From Amblyornis subalaris (lineage: Eukaryota > Chordata > Aves > Passeriformes > Ptilonorhynchidae): a DNA stretch of 64,000 nucleotides. Position numbers and translations under genes: made by a program. The stretch spans positions 1,383,842 to 1,447,841 of the forward strand of contig JACAXG010000110.1 of assembly GCA_018881555.1 (NCBI GenBank), given 5' to 3'. Under the pieces are notes generated by a model. The model had not been told where the DNA came from and did no database searches. It saw only the letters and a program-made list of their open reading frames with translations. Shown here one piece after another: positions 26,301 through 41,300 of this stretch. Position 1 is the stretch's first letter. Each line of letters begins with the position of its first letter.

Positions 26301-29300
26301 TTGGATGAAGTGGTTAAAGAGGATCGACAAATTGTGTTTTCTCCTGTTGTGCTTTGCAAATGGTCATGTCCACAAGCATGATGGTTTGTATTTTTTGAGA
26401 GAACAGTGAGCCTGATCTATAAACCAGCTGGAGCACTGACATGTGTTGGGCTTAGTGGTTGTTACCATGTGAAGTATGAAATGAATGATATGTTGAAGAA
26501 CCTGTCCATATGATGCTTTTCAATGAAAGTGGAATAAGATTGCAGCAGACCAGGTGATGTTGCGCTGTCTTCTATAATCCTTGAATATCAGTGTATGAAG
26601 AAAGCAGTAAAAAACTCAGAAGAAAAATGGGATTTAGAAAGGAATGTGGATCTCCGTTTGCAGTACTCATTTAATGAGATGCTATCAAATGGATTAATGA
26701 GTTGGCTATCAAATGGATTGGTTAGCACAGTGTTACAAAAGGAGTGCAGAAGGATGTGGTCACAGAGTCCCTTGAGATTTGCTGAGCTTCCTCAATGGGG
26801 AAGAAGATTCAGAACACTAGGGATAGATGAAAAGCAGAAAAACAAGGAACAAATCCTCTTTACATTCCTGTTTTCCTTCCCTCGTATCTTTTTCCGATGT
26901 CTCTCTGCCTTCTTGCTTACTCTTCTTTCTTACTTGCTTTTTGGATTTGCTTTGTTGGTGGGAAAAATGGAGGAATACCGATCCAACAATAACTGCATGT
27001 TTCTAGCATGCAGGAGGAATATAGTTGAGGAAAATTAAGTGGTCAGAAGGTTGTTGTATAGCCATTTAGTACATGCAACTTCCTATCATGTGGAAGAATA
27101 GCAGTCTCCTGATTTTTTTTTCATAGCTTCTGAATGTGTATTACAAATATTAGGTATATTTCACGCTGTCGTTGCCAGTATGCTGCTCTTTTCATTGATG
27201 GCCACTTATCTGTACTGAAGTGCTGAGTGAGGTTGGTTAAGATGGTATGTACCATAATAATTCTGGCTTGAAGAAGAAGCAAAATTACGTTCCCAGGCTC
27301 CTTCATTGTTAGGTTTCTCATATCAGTTGAATTTCTGTTACTAATTTGTTGTTAAAACTGTTGCTGCCTCTTGCCCAAGGCATAGTCAAACAGGAGACTA
27401 CTGTAGAGTCCTCTGATTATGTACAAAAGCATGCTGATTTAACATGTCTGTATTTGGATAGCTAATATTTTATTTGGCTGTTCTTTTGAGAGTAAGCTTG
27501 CATTCACATTTTCCTTTCTGACAGATGTGCTATGTGTTTTGTTTTTTGGTAGTTATCACAAATTTAAGCCTTCTGTGCTTCCATGGGTTCATGATACAGA
27601 CAGTTGAAACTTGTATTAATATTAAAAACATAAGGTTTAATGTGTTGGCCTGGAGGAATCTTTCATCCAAAAACCAAACCAAGGCCAGTGGTGTGGCTGT
27701 CATTCAGGAAAACTAAGCTTAGAGAATATCTCAACATGATTCAAACAGCAAAACTAAAGGCACAGAGTGAATGTGAGACACAGCTCTGCTTCCATGGAAG
27801 AGCTTGGCAGTGGTTTATTCTGATTAATGTAGATGCTTAAAGAAGGTAAAGTTGTATCCACAGCAATAAAGAGGTTGTGATTTACTTTGTAGACACCAGA
27901 AGGTCACTTCATACAAATCATCTGTAACTTCATCTCTGCAGGCTCAGAGTATTGTGTCATGTTAGATGCTTTCCATGTAAGGATATTCTTTTTGCTGAAA
28001 GAGGGTTATTGCTACAACTGGAATTAAGATTATGTATATTTAAATTGCTTGGAAGTGTGTTTCTCTTTGTACTAAGACTATATGACAGCAATAGGTAAGG
28101 TACAGTTCTAGTCTCTCTTTGGTGGTTTCCTAGTCTTTCTTGGACTTGACTTTCTTGGACTGCTTTACAGAAATGAAACTTTATTACATTGTAAATATTA
28201 CCTTTGAAGTTTTGATTTTGTACTGAGGAATAAAATGAATTAATTTAGTATCCCCTGTTGGCATCTTCTGCTTTGACTCCACTCACAGCTGCAGTAAACT
28301 TCACATAGCTGAGCTTGCACACACAGACACACACTCACATACACACATATATATGAAAAGCTAGATTTTTATTTACAGGTGTGTGCATGTGCATGAACAC
28401 GCATGTTAGTGAACCAGCAGTGTCAGAAATCTTGGCCTGTGTTACCACTGATACTCAGTTCTTCCTGGTCCCCTCTGCTTCTGTATGTTATGGTTCCTGA
28501 GTTCAGCAAGTTATTTCCCGAAAAGGTCCCTGATACTTAGATGTATTTAAACACCTGGATTAACTGGATATCATAGTGTGTTTTTCTTGCCTTTCGCCTC
28601 TCAGTAACAGAGTACAACATGTGCTGTGAGTCAAAAGTAATAGTTCCAACCAGGTAGTATGACAAACTGTGACAAACCACTGTCCTGTCAAGAAAGACCT
28701 AAAAGTCTACTTTGAAAGAAATTATATAACTACTTTAGTTTTATTTATGGAAAAGTTAGCACAGTGACTTTGCCACTCATCATCACCGATTGACATACTT
28801 GGTAAAGTATGTGTTTTGTTGCTATTTTTCTCGTCAGAGGCTACTGCCATCTCTTAAGTTCTAATATACCAGATCAGTCTTGTTACTGAACAAATATAGA
28901 ATAAAACTCTTAAGCTAGCATTAGCTATTGTACAATTTCTTATGGAAGTAAAAATATTACTTAGCAGTTGATGCTTTACCACTTGTTGTCATAAGAGATA
29001 CGTGGAGAGATATAACCAAGTTCCACCTGCCAACCCGAATGAGAAGTGATGCTGCCCTTGTCTTCTTCTGTGCAGCTGGACTGTTAATGTTGCTCAAGCA
29101 GCGTGAAATTTCGTGCTGTCACTAGTCTAAAAGCAAGCATTCACAGAGTATAGTTCCTTCTTAGTGGTCTCATTTCCTGGGTTCAGGTTGCACTTTCCAC
29201 ATACCTGATAGAGCACTCACAAACACAATTACATGCGTTAACTGAAAGACAAAGAGCCAAGATTTGTTGTCTGGGAAAAAGAAAACGTTGTTTTAAACTA

Positions 29301-32300
29301 GCTTTCTTTACTAGCATACGGTTTTTTTATTGGAAACAACAGTGTATTCTTAATCCAAGTGGAAGGATATCAGTATGGATGGTTATTGCACTTAGGACAA
29401 ATTATTTAAAATAAAAACACCTGTCCCAGGATACAAGAACAATGTGATATGTTGCAAAAGCAACTGTGGTTGTAATAGCAGTGGTTTTATTTGGGTCTTT
29501 TTTATGATATATATAGTAAAGATGGAAGTGAAGGTCTTGCATGGTAAAATGATTCAATACTGATTTCCTTCTGACGTGGTGGATACATGTTTTTTGTATT
29601 CAAGGCCTGCTTTATCAGTTTCTGACAAATACAAATTTGGCAGATGTGTGGAATGCAGCTCCACTCTGCCATTTCCAGAGATAACCTTGGAAAAAGAGGA
29701 CATTCCTTATTGTTTTAATTTTGAGTCATAAGTGAATTCGAAGTGAAAGCAGGATTTTTTGTCCTCTACAAATAATATAGAAGCTAACAGCAAGCATACA
29801 TCACATTTTGGGACATCTGTTCAGAACCATGAAGCTGTAAACATACTTTAAGATTTGAAGCCTTACCATTTCACCTAGATGTTACACAAGCTATGCATTT
29901 GGTAAACAGATCCTGTTGGGAGCTTCATTCTACCACATGTATAAATGCCTTTTTGTAGGTAAGTATTATAGGGATGGAGGTTCTCATCTGAAGTACATTC
30001 CAAAGTACAAGTACTTTAATATTTGGCAATAAGCAGTGGGAATTTAGTGTACTGTGTGTCTGTAGTGTGCTACTTGGTGAGCTGCCTGCTAAATTGCAAC
30101 ATGGAAGGTTTTAGGAATAGAATAGTAAAAGAATTGATATTGCACGAGAGTATTTATTTAATGAAAACTGTATATAAAATTAGACATCAGAAAAACAATT
30201 CACTAGTTGCTAAATGAATCAAAGTTTTTAGGGCTAGTGGTTTCATGTGCATCATTTTTAGGCATGTGGTGGAGTCTAATAATTTAAGGCTGTTTTTCTA
30301 CCTCTTTCTGTATCTTGCAGGCATACAGGAGTTTCCAGAAAATATAAAAAACTGCAAAGTCTTGACAATTGTTGAGGCAAGCGTAAATCCAATTTCAAAG
30401 TAAGTTTGTAATTTTTTTTTTCATTTTATGTTTTGTGCAAATACAACTGAGTCTCAAATTTGCCCCAGACGTGTGCCAGCCCTTGGAGACTAGAGCAGAG
30501 TTACCTGAGAAGTATCTTCATTAACCTTGTTGCACTGTGATCCGGTATAGCTATCTCATTAAAGTACTTTGCTGAAGTTAATAGGCTGTGTGGACAATCC
30601 CACATTATACCACATAGCTTTGTCAGCTTGTTAAAATCCATCACTGCTCTGTGACTGCAGAGAAATACGCAAAGAGTTTTCTTTCTTAATAGCAAAAATT
30701 AATTCTGCTTTAAAGCCTGTGCCACTGTTTTCCAAATTAGTTTGTATGAGTAGATTTCCCCCTTGCTTTCTTTAGTGACAAAATTAATTTGCCAGAAGTA
30801 GCACTGCCAGAGATACAATGTAACTCTTCTGGGCAAGAAAAAGGTGGTGTGTATTTTTAAATTTATCCTGTTGTTTCTAATGAATGTCTTCTTCACATTA
30901 GCTGTCAGGAGATCACAAATAGAGATCACAAGACTACATTTATTTGTAGTTTTTATTGCATGTAGATGTTGAATACTTACAAATAATTTTGAAACTCCTC
31001 TTATGGAGAAATGTCTAGTGTGATTTTGCAGAAATTCTGCCCCTTAATTTTATCAGTATGTAGGACTTCAATACTATGCTGTTGCTTAAGAAAATATAAC
31101 TTAATGCCCTGAATATAATTGAACCTAAGGTACTACATTATTTTACTTCTGTATAGGCTGCCAGATGGATTTTCTCAACTGTTAAACCTAACACAGCTAT
31201 ACCTGAATGATGCTTTTCTTGAGTTTTTGCCAGCCAATTTTGGCAGGTAAGTTGAACATGAAACTTAGTATCTACATTTAGTTTTAAATTTTTCCAGAGC
31301 AGTTTCTTCTGCTTCTAAGGAAAAGTTGGTATTGGAGAAAGGGAAGAAGTGTACAGTATGAATCCATTTATGCCACAGTAGTTACAGAAAAAAAAGCCCT
31401 GCATCTGGATCAGCAGTTTTTAATTTTGACTTCTGAAGGATAGACAGAATGCTTACAAAGAGCCTAAAACTCATTTACATTCTTGTTTCTTTTACAACAC
31501 AAGTCTGGTAAGTATGGAATATTAGTATTTTTGAAATTTGTGTTGCTTGTCATATAATAATTGGAGTGAAGCAAATAATGACAACTGTAATTCCACTTGT
31601 CCTGTTCTGGATGCACCAGTTACTTCATGCACAGCCATAAGTCCCAAGTCCTTTGTTGTCAGGAATATTTCTGAAAAGCTTGGCATATTTATGATGTGCT
31701 GACTATGCAAAACTGTTCCATGTCATAGCTTAAATACAAGATAAATACTAAACTGCAACCTCTGTAAAATATATTAAATCTTGGGTGCTAAAATAAAAGG
31801 GTAATACTCATAAAAAGGAAAACTCGTAGATGGGCATAGTTCATGCTGTTGTTATCACTCTGATTTTAGCCATTTCTGTGTTTTTCCCCTCTCTGCTCTT
31901 ATTTTATGCTCTCCGAGATTGTCACTTTCCTGCCCCATCCCATGTCCAGCAAGCATCTCTTTCAGAAAATACAGCTATTAGTTACCAGTCATGTTGCTGA
32001 ATGAAAACAGTTGCCTGAGGGTGTATGGTTATATTTGGGTCAGCACAGTTTACAAGAGATTAGCAAAGCTGCTAGGTAATGCTGCAGCAGTTTGGCATAT
32101 GAGGAGATGTGCAGTGGAAGATAAGCACAGGTGCTCTCCACTAGTGACCATTAGTTTATTATCTGTGATCAGAGCTGTTGGCTTGCTCTTCTCTGTTACC
32201 AGTCATTCCCTGATGAATGATTAAGAGCACCAGATCTGCTACACATTCAGCTAACAAAAAAGCTGCTTATGATGCAGAAGCATTATCATGCTTGTTTCTG

Positions 32301-35300
32301 GTGCACAAAGTTTGTGTTTCAAAAGCCCTCATTAACGTTGAAGAAAAAATATCTGGAATATGCAGAATCTTGTTGGAATTCTAATGATCGCCTATGCTTT
32401 TTTCTGTTCTGTTTTTTAATAATCTAACCAAATGGCAAGATTTTCATAGTAAAAACAGGTACTACAGATGAACTTGAAGACTTCAGGTTGATACACGTGA
32501 TTCTTTAAGTAGTTAATCTTGCACATAATTCACATTAAAAAGTCTCATAATTTTTTCTTCATCGCTGTCAGCTTCCGTAGTGCTTAATGATTAGTGAAAT
32601 GGTGAAGTCATTAATTGCTAGCATCCTAAGAATAAATCAGTTACTGAAGACAGCTTGAAAGCCAGTTCTCCATTGTAGTGTTTCTCTTGGTAGTTATGAA
32701 GAATTCTGCCTTGGTTTTTAAACTGTAGTCACTTGCAGCATCTGAAGTATTCATGGATATGAGTTTACCTGCTAATAGTGGTGTTGCATTGTAGACATAC
32801 TGTTCTATGGGAAGACAATGTTTAGATCAAATAAATTAGAAAACAATGAAACATTAAAATACCATTTTAAAGTAAGGTTCAGACCCCTTTGACATTGGGT
32901 ACTTCTGTAAGTGATGAGACTGCTTGGCCACCCCACAACTTTACAACTAGCTCTAAACACTTTCTAGTGCAAACTCTTTTAACTTGTGCTTCAGAATATG
33001 GAAATACTTATTTTATAAACAAGTAAAAAAAGCTCTGGTTGAAGCTTTTGGGATATTTATTCTCATAAAGGCCAAGCCAGCAGTTTCTTGCAGTTTGGTG
33101 CATTGATTTTTTTTGTATATGGCCTTACAGCTATTACTTTTCATTACTTAGGAATATGTGAAGTAACTGAGTTCTGTGGCCTGCTCTTACTGGTGACTAT
33201 TGACAATAATAATGACTCCTAAAAACGAAGCCAATACATATTACAGCTAACAAGGTTTTTATGCTCTATGTGTGAGGTTAGAAACCTGGTTTCCTACATC
33301 ACTTTCTCTCTGAGTGTTGATATTCATTGATTTTACAGTTCGGTTGCTGTCGTTTGTCATGAGTATTGTCCCCCATTCTCTCACCGCCTGTATTTGTAGT
33401 GTTCTCATATCGCTCACTTTATTAGAGTAAACTAAGTTCTCTTTCCTTCTGGTGTGATAGGTTTTCCTCTGTCTGATTATATTAATATGTCTTGGAACAA
33501 GTTTCAGTTTTAATTCATCATCTTTTTGACAGAGGATGATGACATATATAGCTATATTTAGAATTCAAATAGAGATCTCTTCATGGCTTGTACAATGTCA
33601 TGATTATCTTCTTGTTTCTCTTGGAAATGTGTGTGGTTATGCTCTAGTGTTCCAATTATCCTTTTTGCAGCTGCCTAGTGTAATTTCCTCCATGATCAAC
33701 TGATGTATCGGAGAGTTCAGTTAGAAATGGCTGATGCCTACAAGGAAATCCTAAGTACTTGGCTTGGTGCTATGGCATTTTGTCCTTTTTTTCTATTTTT
33801 TTTTAGTCCTTAAGGTTGTGCAGTTTTTTTTCACCTTACAGTGTCCTATAAATCACTGTATTGTCTGTGACATAAGCCAACTTCAACATTTTTGTGATCC
33901 TATAGGATTGCTATTAAAAAATACTAAACACGATAGTCCTTAAAAGGGTCTGTGAGCACCTCTATCGGTAACACTCAGCCTGATGCTTAGGAAAGAAATT
34001 TTTTATAAGAAAAAGCAATTCTGGTATATCCATGGAGTGTTTTGTGGCATTTACCTCTATGCTTTATTCTTGTCTTCAGAATTTGTGCTAAAGCATTTCA
34101 TACTTGTGAGGTCAAGGTTACACAATCTTTTTTCTCCTTTTTTTATGAATATTGCATACTTGCTGTCCTTCAGTGATGTAGGACAGCACTTTCAGACTTA
34201 CTAAAAGTCCAGCCTGTTAGACGTACTAAAAGTCACCAGACTTGATATGAGGTACCTGTTCCTTTGGAATTCTCAGGTGACAAAGTGGGGGTTTTTCCTC
34301 CACTCACAAATTGTAATTTGAATGCATTGATATTGGCACGGATCATGGCATTAGCCTTCATGCCAGTGCACAGAAATCTGAGAATTATTATGCTTACCTG
34401 TGAAAATCCTATCTGTTGTATCTAAATACATAATGTATATTTGCATTTAAATACACAAATATAGTAGCAGAGAATGCTAAACTTGAAAGTCTCTGCATGC
34501 CCATTTTGAGACAGGGTTTGAAAAGGGAAACATTATTTACTAATCTGTGTTTAAGATAAGCAAGGATTTTATCTTCAGTGTCATTCTGAAATCCTGAGAA
34601 TGTTGTCTATAATGGGATATTGCTTCCAAAGCCTCTTTACTGTGATGTTGCAATTAACTTGCTTTGTATCTACTTTCTCAGCAATTTGCCAGTAGTATTT
34701 GTAGTAGTAGGTGGTTTTAGTAGTATCTTCTTTTGGATATTTTTTGCATAAATGTATGGTGATAATCGAATTTGAGACTTAATTTAGTTACATATATGTA
34801 TGCATATCATTTGCAGAAACTGTTGCAAATGCAGCCTGGTATGGGATGCGTACATTTTAGTCCACTTGCCTTTGTGTTTCAGTAGTATTTTAGAATAAAA
34901 ATATTCTGCTTCAGGAAAACTACGGAGGAGGTGAAAAGTAAGGAACATCTCTCTGTGCAATATTTCTAGCTTTCCAAGGAATGACTGCTTGTTGCACAGC
35001 AAGTTTCTAAATGTACTGGCTATGTGTTTCTTTTAGATTTTTTACAAGTTGTATAGTTTGATTTAGGAAGAATATTGATCTTCTCCTGGCAAATTGTTCA
35101 TGTAAGGATTTCGTCTTATTGAAAAGTTGTGCTGCATTTTAAAAGCAGGGAAAGTTGGTTACATTTAAAGAACAATATTGAGAAAATAGTTTTTAAGCTA
35201 TTATTGAATGTATACTTTCAGCTGAATAATACTTGTTACGGCTTTGTGCGTTGGTGATGTGTGGATAGTTTTGTGCTGATGGGTTTTTCAAGTTTAGAAA

Positions 35301-38300
35301 TTAAATATTTCTGTACAAGTGAGACAAATCTTTGTGACAGAAGGGTACAGATAATGCATGTTCTGCCACTATGAATTCCATTTTTCCTTTAGTATAGATG
35401 AATTAGTTTTCTATTTCTTTTCCAAATTACACACCAGTTCCTCAGGTCTATTATGGCAGTTCAGATGCTCAGCGTGGATAGATGTTGGATGCTTAGCGCC
35501 AGCAATTTAAAGAGCAGCTAGACTGAGTATTTGATGTGCATTATTATTTTAAACTTGAATTAGCCCTTCCAGTCACAGTGGAAGAAGTGACAACTGTTTC
35601 AGTCCAGTATTTCTCATCAATTACTCCAAGAAAGGTACTAGTTTGACACAGCCTGTATCTCCCAGCCAGGGGAAGCTGAGAATGTTTTCTTAGTAGCTTC
35701 TGTGACGCTCTAGGCATAAGAAAGTAGATATTTATATCTTCAGCATCTTAGGGCTATCTAAAGAAAGATTAGAAATGAAACAAGGTGACAAAGCTATGAA
35801 ACTTTCTATCACCAAAGCCAGTCTTTAAGTTCTCAGAATTAGGTTATTACAAGTGTTGTACAGTCAGTTCTGGCTAAAGTCAGCAAAGTGTGGGTGTGCA
35901 TATTTATAGTTCAGCATATGAATGAAGGTTTGCTTCCACTGCATTCAACAGAAATTTGACCACATACATGAGTTGTGAAGAAAAACTACAAACTGTGTAG
36001 CTATTTTCCCTGTCATCAAAGCAAAACACCAGCTGAAGCCTAATGCAGTGCTTGGTTCAGCAATCAAAGCCCAAAATGTTCATTCACATCTGAGGGTTCT
36101 TAAGTTCTGTTTTGTACTAGATTGGTATCTTAGGGTACAGGTAGGGTAGGACAGCTAGGAAGTCTTTCCCACTCACGTCCTAGATGAACAGCAGTGATAT
36201 TACCGTGAATGGGGTTTTTATTAGAGTGTTCTTTCAGCACTGTTAGGATGTTGGGGTTTTTTTTAGAAGTTGGAGGGAGAAGGTTCCCCTCCAGCAGTTG
36301 CTACCAGATGGCGAGTGCTGCTTGCAATGCTGGGCTGCACTGACCTCTGTTCTGTTTCAAGGTGACTGTTACGTTCTTAGGTTATTTGTGGCCATGGCAG
36401 ATTGCTACTTTCCAACTCATCCACAAATGACTGAATGTCTAGAGGAAAAATAAATACTGTTTTCAGCCTTCTATTCCGGCATGAAGTATAATTCTTATCA
36501 CTTAGTATCAGTTAAGGTTTTTATCTCTGTCCTTAACAAGGCACTAGTTAAGCACCTTCAGGAAAGACTCACTAAGCTCCTTCTGAGTCAGGAAGCTTAT
36601 TGCCCTATTTCATGTTGTATGAGGGCTGCCAGTGGGTCACATGTAGAACTCTTGTCGTTACAATCCTGTCTGTATTTAAACCAAACTCGATTTCTGCCCT
36701 TTTTTTAGACAAATACAGATTTGTCACTGCTGTCCTGATACAAAAAATTTAACTGGGAATGATGTATTGCATGTATGTCAAGACTGCTTGGAACTTAAGT
36801 TGACCAAGCAGTTGAGTTGGGATTTAGAAGTTATTTATCTTGCAACTGAGGATTTACTGGAAGAAAGGTCAAACCACTTTCTAACAGAAACATCAAAATG
36901 GATAAGAAACTGACTAGAAAGAGAATATGGAAGGAAATGCAAGATTAATTTAAAAGTTGTTTTTATCAGGTGCAAGACTACAGGTATTCTTTAGATGAGG
37001 CTTTTAATGTTAAACTGTTTGAAACATTGCCGGCAGTAGAAATTGAACATCTTAAATTGTGCAAAGTGATCCTACCTTTCTATTACTTTTGTGTACATTT
37101 CATTATGATGATAACATGTACCCATAATTAATCCAATGAAGTGTTTCACAGTCTTTGGGATGAAGGAAAACAAATGTATTCAAACAAGTGCAGAAGAGCA
37201 GGCAAGATCTAGTTTGTTGCTTTACCAAAACCAAACTTCAACAAATTAATTTAAAATAACATGCAAATTTTGCACAAAATTTATTCTTAATGTTACAGGA
37301 AAAAGTTTTCAAACTTCCAGATTTTTTTCTTTTAGCTCTATAATGTAAAGAAGTTCAGAGATTGCTTTTGTCTTAAAACACAGAATATTGTGATAATTTG
37401 TTATGTCTTTCTGTTACAGATTAACTAAACTCCAGATATTGGAACTTAGAGAAAACCAGTTAAAAATATTGCCAAAGTAAGTACAGTAGAGTTCTAGAAA
37501 TTCCTACAGCATTTGTTTTAACATTAATCCAGTTATACCTCTTTCTTAAAATCTATCATCTTTCTAATCCCTGCCTTGCAATTCTCCATAACTTCATCAA
37601 ACAAGCCCAGGCTGAGGGTGATGCAGTTCCTGCTGTCTCTATGAACAAGAGCAATGCTCTGAATTTTCTGACTGGGACCCTGGAGGTCTAAGCGGGTTAA
37701 CAAAGATATAAGAGGTCAATGAAGAAAGAAACAGATCCCCAAAGATGGGATGTGAATAACCACCTGTAGAGTCGTGAATGTGTAGTGGTGTGCTGTAAAA
37801 GGGATCTTTCTCTGGCAGCAGAAATTGGTAGAGAGAGTTGCTGGTTTTGGTGAATGTAAGTGGTTTTGGTGGAGAAGAGGAGGAGCTAAAAATTGAATAT
37901 TCACTCTGTCCAGCTCATATGCTAGGAGAGACTTGCATGCAGTAGGCCGAAGTGGGAATTGCCAGCTCTTCAAATACAACAGCCAATTTTCTTAGTGACT
38001 GTAGCTAATTATATGCCTAAGACATGACCGAGGAATATTCTGTTGGGATTCCCTTTTTAAGTTGCCTAGATTCTGTACTGTGGAGTCGGCTATATAAACA
38101 TGCCAGAACACATATCTGGAATGACATGTACACCATCAGAACATGTGAATTTACATCTTCAGAGTGTGAAGCATTCTGTGGTATAAATGCTTTCAATCCT
38201 CTTCGGCTCTTTCTGCTATCACTAGTTTTCAGCAGAAAAAATCAGAGGACATGTAATTTGGGGTGGTAGCTCTCTAAATTAAGTTACTCCCAATTGAGGA

Positions 38301-41300
38301 ACAGTAGCTGTAATTAAAACTTACAGCTAATATAGATTTTGTTTATAAGATCACTCTGACCTTAATTGCCATAATTAACACCATGAATTACATGCAATAT
38401 TTTACTCTTGTAGTGATAAGAGATATTTAAAGAAATACTGTAATGTATTTAAGTCAAACACTCTCTGTTGAAGCTGCTGGGAATTTTTTTGTTGACTTCA
38501 GTGCTTTCAGAGTTTCGTCCTTGACTGAAAACTAAACAGCAACTGTCAGGAAGATGTCCTCTGTATCACTTCTGTAATAATCTACAGTACATGCTGAGCT
38601 GCCACCTTTATTATTCTATTCTGGTCCTCATATAGAACATGCTATAGGGCTTTAAAAAGTGTAGAAAATCCAAAGGAGTTTCCTGATGATAATAAGATGT
38701 AGCAGTACATCTTAGTATTTTTGCTATAGAATCCCAATATATTTTCTTGTTTTCTGGTGACTCTCCTTTTTTAATATTTTAATTCTTACAGCAAATTCTT
38801 TCCTATTTCTAATAAGAAATGTATTTGGATAAATTTCTACAGCATCAAACTGGCCCTCTTGCCGAGTAAAACATGCACATAATTTTTGACACTAAAGCTT
38901 GAAGCACTTGAAAGAATGTTAATCAAAATGGGTAATTAATGCCAACACACTAAATCGACTCTGCTTTATGCCAAATGCATCATTTTGCTTGGAGCTTAGG
39001 CACAGCCAGAGACTGCAAAAGTGGCAGCATTATAATGCAAAACAGCTCGATGAAACTATTTCGACTGAAAGAAATGCAAAAACACACAGACATTATTTTA
39101 GAGGCCTTTTTCTGATAGGTAAATTGGAAAAATGGTCCAGTAAAAATACAGTAAGTTTATTTGTTGGGTTCTGTGGCCCAATTGTCAATAAAAAGAGTAA
39201 GCTTTTGAGAAAGAAGCAAGTTATTTGAGAGTGTAATTACAATGATTCAGGGCCCAATCTTGCCATGGCATACACATCCCTTGAATTGTGTGCCACTTGA
39301 AGTAAGCTGTAGTGTTAACCTTAGTGAAGCTGTCTGTATACAACAACAGAATTTGAGGCATAATTTAGACTATCTGATCCCTTAGTGTTGAGTTGATGTG
39401 ACAGCAAGTTCAATAATATGAATTATGAATTTCAGTTTATGGGAGGGATTACATAGCACCATGTCAAACATGGAAATAGGTATAACTCCGTGATCTAGTT
39501 TATCTTTATCTTCACATCCTTCGGCATGGAATTTTCCAGCTACCTTAAAACATCGTTTTCATTTTGTCTGAAGGTAATTCTCTATAAACAATACAGAAAA
39601 GCAAGGAGATATTAGTCATAGAATATCTGAAAGAGCTATAGATCATGCAAGCAGCGGGGAAAGGAAGGAATATTACTGAGATCCTCATCTTGCAAACACA
39701 TTTGTGTGTGTTTTATAGTTGAGTGGATGTGTTTGCTAGTTACAGACAGTTTGGCAAGGGAAAAAAAGGGCCCCAAATCAATAAAGTTAACTAGTTATCC
39801 TGTCATTGTTACATAACATTGGTTTGTATGGTGTGGTCTGTGAAGTTTCAAAAGCTACAGAATGCTATGTTAGATCCTTTTAAACGAGTCTTGAGCAGTG
39901 CTTCTGGGAGACTCATTGGGACAAAGTTGTTAGGAACATATGGCACTAAAACTGGTATTGACATGGTCTCACAAAGCTTTCAGAGATTGATCTTCTGTGC
40001 TATTTCAGAGGGACTCTAAATAAGTCTAGTTAGAATTTGGAAAAGAATGTTGGCAGTTGGCTTACTGATAATCATCCTGTCCATTAGTTTCAAGAAATGA
40101 GGGAAGTTGTTTCCCAGTCTTCTGGAAGTAGCCTTTTCATAGTATTTTGGGTTTTTTTCCTTTCTCTAGGACAGTAAGAATGTGAGCTAGAGGCTTTCCT
40201 TCAAAGCCTGTGTATAGTATGTGTGCAGTGCAAAAAATGGCTTCTGTCCTGGTCTTGTCGTTACCTGCTTATGGTAAATTCCTACTTTGTCCCCAGCGTA
40301 ATTACTATAATGTCATGAAAATCAAATTTATAAACAAATGTTGAGTCTCCTTCTTGAAGATTATTTAATGAATAATATTAATAATCACATTAAATTACTT
40401 TCAGTAAATAAGGCATTTTCCAATATAATATTCTTTTTAAGTGTATACTCAGAGCAACTGTAGACCTTACTGTATTTGAAGAAAAAATGAAGTTTTGAAT
40501 GCCTGCATAGAGCATCTTGTGCTCATGCAATTTTTTCCTGAAGAAACTAGTGTGATATATTCTGATAATATGCAAAACTCTACCATTTAGGAGCTCTGAT
40601 ACTTAATTTTTCCAGAATTTTATAGTATGTACAGAGTTGCAGTTAATATATGAATTTTTTAGCTAATACTAATAGTTCTGTGGAAATCTATTATTAAATA
40701 AATGCAGAATATAATGTCATATGAGGGATTTGCAGTCTCTTAAAAATACTTTCGGATAGAACTGCTGTTGACTGTCAAGTATCCATTGTGTAGACCACCA
40801 TGTGCAGTGGTAGATAATCTCTGTAGAGTCCCCAAAGTAAACTTAAATGGAGGAAAAATGTTTCCAAAACACAGCTTGAAATAATGGATTTTACTTTTAT
40901 TTCAGTCACTGATTTAGTATTTGCCATAAGTTAGGTTAAAACGTATTGATATGTCACAAAATCCAACTTAGTGATCTTATTTAATGTATGACTAGAGAAA
41001 TAATTAGGGTTCCAGACCACATCACGTGTGAGCAACTTTGTCAGGGAGTAAGGTGGTGTTGGTTACTGTGATTCAACAGTGGCCTTTTCTGTTTTAACTG
41101 AACACTAGGTAGTAGTCTTTCTTTGTAGTTAACCAGCCTTCGACTGCTGAAAGGATGTATTGTGACTGTAGGTGAAGAGCTGAAGCACTCAAAAGAAGAG
41201 CTGCATCACTGCATTACTCTTTATCATAAAGATTACTGGTCTTTAGTTTTTCCAAGCTAATATGTAGGTGTGTTGCAGTGTACTCTTCGTGTGACACTCA

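Larger units (their letters stand above)
17381..30320 (+). other. ERBIN: ERBIN intron after coding exon 2 (12.9 kb, the largest within the coding part)
   Basis: It holds a CR1 3' fragment at 22568-22905, a GC-richer island at about 22906-23990, the G/T-only tract at 26003-26154, a TG/TA repeat at 19902-19922, an A/C-rich tract at about 21062-21112 and a CA-type repeat at 28318-28352. The remaining sequence shows no coding signature to me. Confidence 0.8.

Noticed and set aside
38968..39228. 86-codon plus-strand frame
   Set aside because: No similarity, no flanking acceptor/donor compatible with ERBIN phases; kept only as a possible non-coding element.
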